From positions 1-6,518 of the forward strand of contig JAEXNA010000211.1 of assembly GCA_023447635.1 (NCBI GenBank): DNA of 6,518 nt, read 5' to 3'. The notes under the pieces were generated by a model. The model saw only the letters and a program-made list of their open reading frames with translations. It did not search any database and was not told the DNA's origin. The stretch comes from Vulcanimicrobiota bacterium (GTDB lineage Bacteria; Vulcanimicrobiota; Xenobia; Xenobiales; JADMJV01). This document shows, in pieces, positions 5,535-6,518 of the stretch; position 1 is the stretch's first letter; each line of letters opens with the position of its first letter. The translations under genes were made by a program, and so were the position numbers.

Positions 5535-6518
5535 CTATGACAAGTCGTTGAGGTTGACCGAGATGCTGTCCTTGCTGATCTGGTAACTCGCGTCACCGGA
5601 CTTGCCGCTGTTGCTTCCGCTACCGGAGGAGCCGGAACGCTTGGAGGCTGCACCGCCGCCAAGTCCGCCACCGCCGCCTTCGCCGTCACCATCTCCATCG
5701 CCCTTACCCAGGCCCTTTTCCTTGGCCTTCTCTTTGGCTTTGGCTTTGAGCTGCGGCTTGACTTGCTGGGCTTTCTTGTCGTCCTTTTTGGTCTCGGCTT
5801 TCCGCTTGTCTTCCTCGGACTTTTTGTCTTTGTCCTCGGACTTGTCTTTATCCTCGGCCTTCTTGTCGTCAGCCTTGGTCTCATCGGCGCGCTTATCGGC
5901 ACCCTCGGTCTTCGCCTTGTCGGCGTCGCCCGCAGCGTCGGCCTGCTTGGACTCGGTTCTGGCCTGCTCGGTTCCCTTGGTGGCGTCAGCCTTACCGACC
6001 GCTTCGACACCCTTGTCCTCGCCTTCGCCGCCCTTGGCTTGAGCGCCAGCCTGCTGGCCTTGACCGTTGGCGGCCGCAGCCTCGGCGCCGGCGGCACCAG
6101 CCGCAGCGTCGGTGTTACCGCCCTCGGCCTTCTCGGGACCGCCAGCAGCCTTCAGCGTCTGAGCGTCGCCGCCGCCTTCCGAACCCTGGCCTCCAGTGCC
6201 GGCCTTGGAATCGGCGACCGCTTGAGGCTTGCTGTCAGCGCTATCGGCGCCTGCTCCAGCGTTCTCTCCGCCTCCGGCGGGTTGAACGGCCTGGTCCGCA
6301 GCGCCTCCGGCAGCCGCTCCTCCAGCCGCAGCCATAGGCTCGGCTTTGGCGTCGGCTGCGGCAGGCTTAGCTTCCGCAGCGCCCTGCCCGCCAGCGTCAG
6401 CGAGAGCGGCCGGTTGGGCACCGCCGCCCGCTGCCGGACCGGCGTCACCGCCACCTGCAGGCTGACCGCCCTCGGCTCCGCCAGCCGGCGCCGCCGCCTG
6501 GACTCCGGCGTCACCGCC
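5535..6518 (-). CDS. Ala/Gly/Lys/Asp/Glu-rich low-complexity protein, partial (N-terminus beyond right edge)
   Basis: The frame is open from the right edge to a TAG at 5537-5535, 327 visible codons. An internal ATG at 6335 is not the start, because the same composition continues upstream to the edge. I do not recognise a family. Blocks in order (visible numbering): 1 to about 170, Ala/Gly/Gln-rich with few charges; about 175-270, Lys/Asp/Glu-rich, with repeats such as EDKDKSEDKDKKSEEDK; about 271-290, GDGDGDGEGGGGG; about 291-310, Ser/Gly-rich; then a distinct tail YQISKDSISVNLNDLS. There is no Cys, Trp, Phe or His, and one Tyr, in the tail. It is almost surely disordered. Competing frames here give Pro/Arg- or Pro/Ser/Leu-rich shadows. 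This frame is preferred for its G/C third positions, sensible acid/base balance, and a terminator 15 bases past its stop. The role is unknown; a linker, a stress-type disordered protein or a surface-associated protein are all possible. Confidence 0.8.
   Translation of the reverse strand, partial: GGDAGVQAAAPAGGAEGGQPAGGGDAGPAAGGGAQPAALADAGGQGAAEAKPAAADAKAEPMAAAGGAAAGGAADQAVQPAGGGENAGAGADSADSKPQAVADSKAGTGGQGSEGGGDAQTLKAAGGPEKAEGGNTDAAAGAAGAEAAAANGQGQQAGAQAKGGEGEDKGVEAVGKADATKGTEQARTESKQADAAGDADKAKTEGADKRADETKADDKKAEDKDKSEDKDKKSEEDKRKAETKKDDKKAQQVKPQLKAKAKEKAKEKGLGKGDGDGDGEGGGGGLGGGAASKRSGSSGSGSNSGKSGDASYQISKDSISVNLNDLS
5812..5868. repeat. Imperfect tandem repeat (about 18-21 bp, three units) inside the low-complexity gene
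   Basis: Three successive units, each starting TCCTCGG on the plus strand, occupy 5812-5832, 5833-5850 and 5851-5868. They contain a common TTGTC element. On the coding strand they encode the Lys/Asp/Glu repeats (variants of EDKDK). The first unit is one codon longer, as expected if the array changes length by replication slippage. Confidence 0.65.

Noticed and set aside
5602..6042. Plus-strand Pro/Ser/Leu-rich frame that looks like a hydrophobic secreted protein
   Set aside because: The Pro/Ser runs are the reverse complement of Gly and Glu/Lys codons of the minus-strand low-complexity gene. The minus frame has the matching terminator and the better codon pattern.
5519..6514. Two other minus-strand frames (5519-6097 and 6152-6514), Pro/Arg/Thr-rich
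   Set aside because: They overlap the continuous 327-codon frame in a different phase, and neither spans the region. The 5519-6097 frame's stop lies inside the terminator stem. Their Arg/Pro bias is typical of shifted reading of Ala/Gly/Lys codons.

Overview
This window is GC-rich (roughly 60% by eye). Every gene I can support lies on the minus strand, so transcription runs from right to left. The G/C-biased third codon positions, strong Shine-Dalgarno sequences, frequent GTG/TTG starts and protein types fit a free-living Gram-negative, Proteobacteria-like organism. Nothing pins it to a genus. I see no mobile element, tRNA, rRNA or CRISPR array.

Region by region, right to left. (1) >6518-5535: the C-terminal 327 codons of an extremely low-complexity protein rich in Ala, Gly, Lys, Asp and Glu, whose start lies beyond the right edge. 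It ends at a long stem-loop terminator (5478-5520). (2) 5299-4283: a complete luciferase-like (LLM class) flavin/F420-type oxidoreductase with a strong ribosome binding site. It closes with a textbook intrinsic terminator (4204-4249) and so looks like a single-gene unit. (3) 3955 (or further upstream) to the left edge: a tightly packed three-gene operon. Its members are an unrecognised protein of about 572 residues with two hydrophobic segments, a Na+/phosphate cotransporter-family protein with a C-terminal PhoU-like domain, and an unrecognised acidic protein cut by the left edge. The first two genes overlap by 4 nt (GTGA). The second and third are 1 nt apart (TAG-C-GTG).

The operon is the part with most biological interest. 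The transporter-like protein is the only member with a recognisable family, and its partners are translationally coupled to it. They may therefore act with it in inorganic phosphate export, uptake or sensing, but that rests on gene order alone. The start of the first operon gene is unresolved: its frame stays open and protein-like well upstream of the first TTG, through a leader with a GC-rich inverted repeat. The low-complexity protein and the oxidoreductase are separated from the operon and from each other by terminators, and I see no functional link between them.
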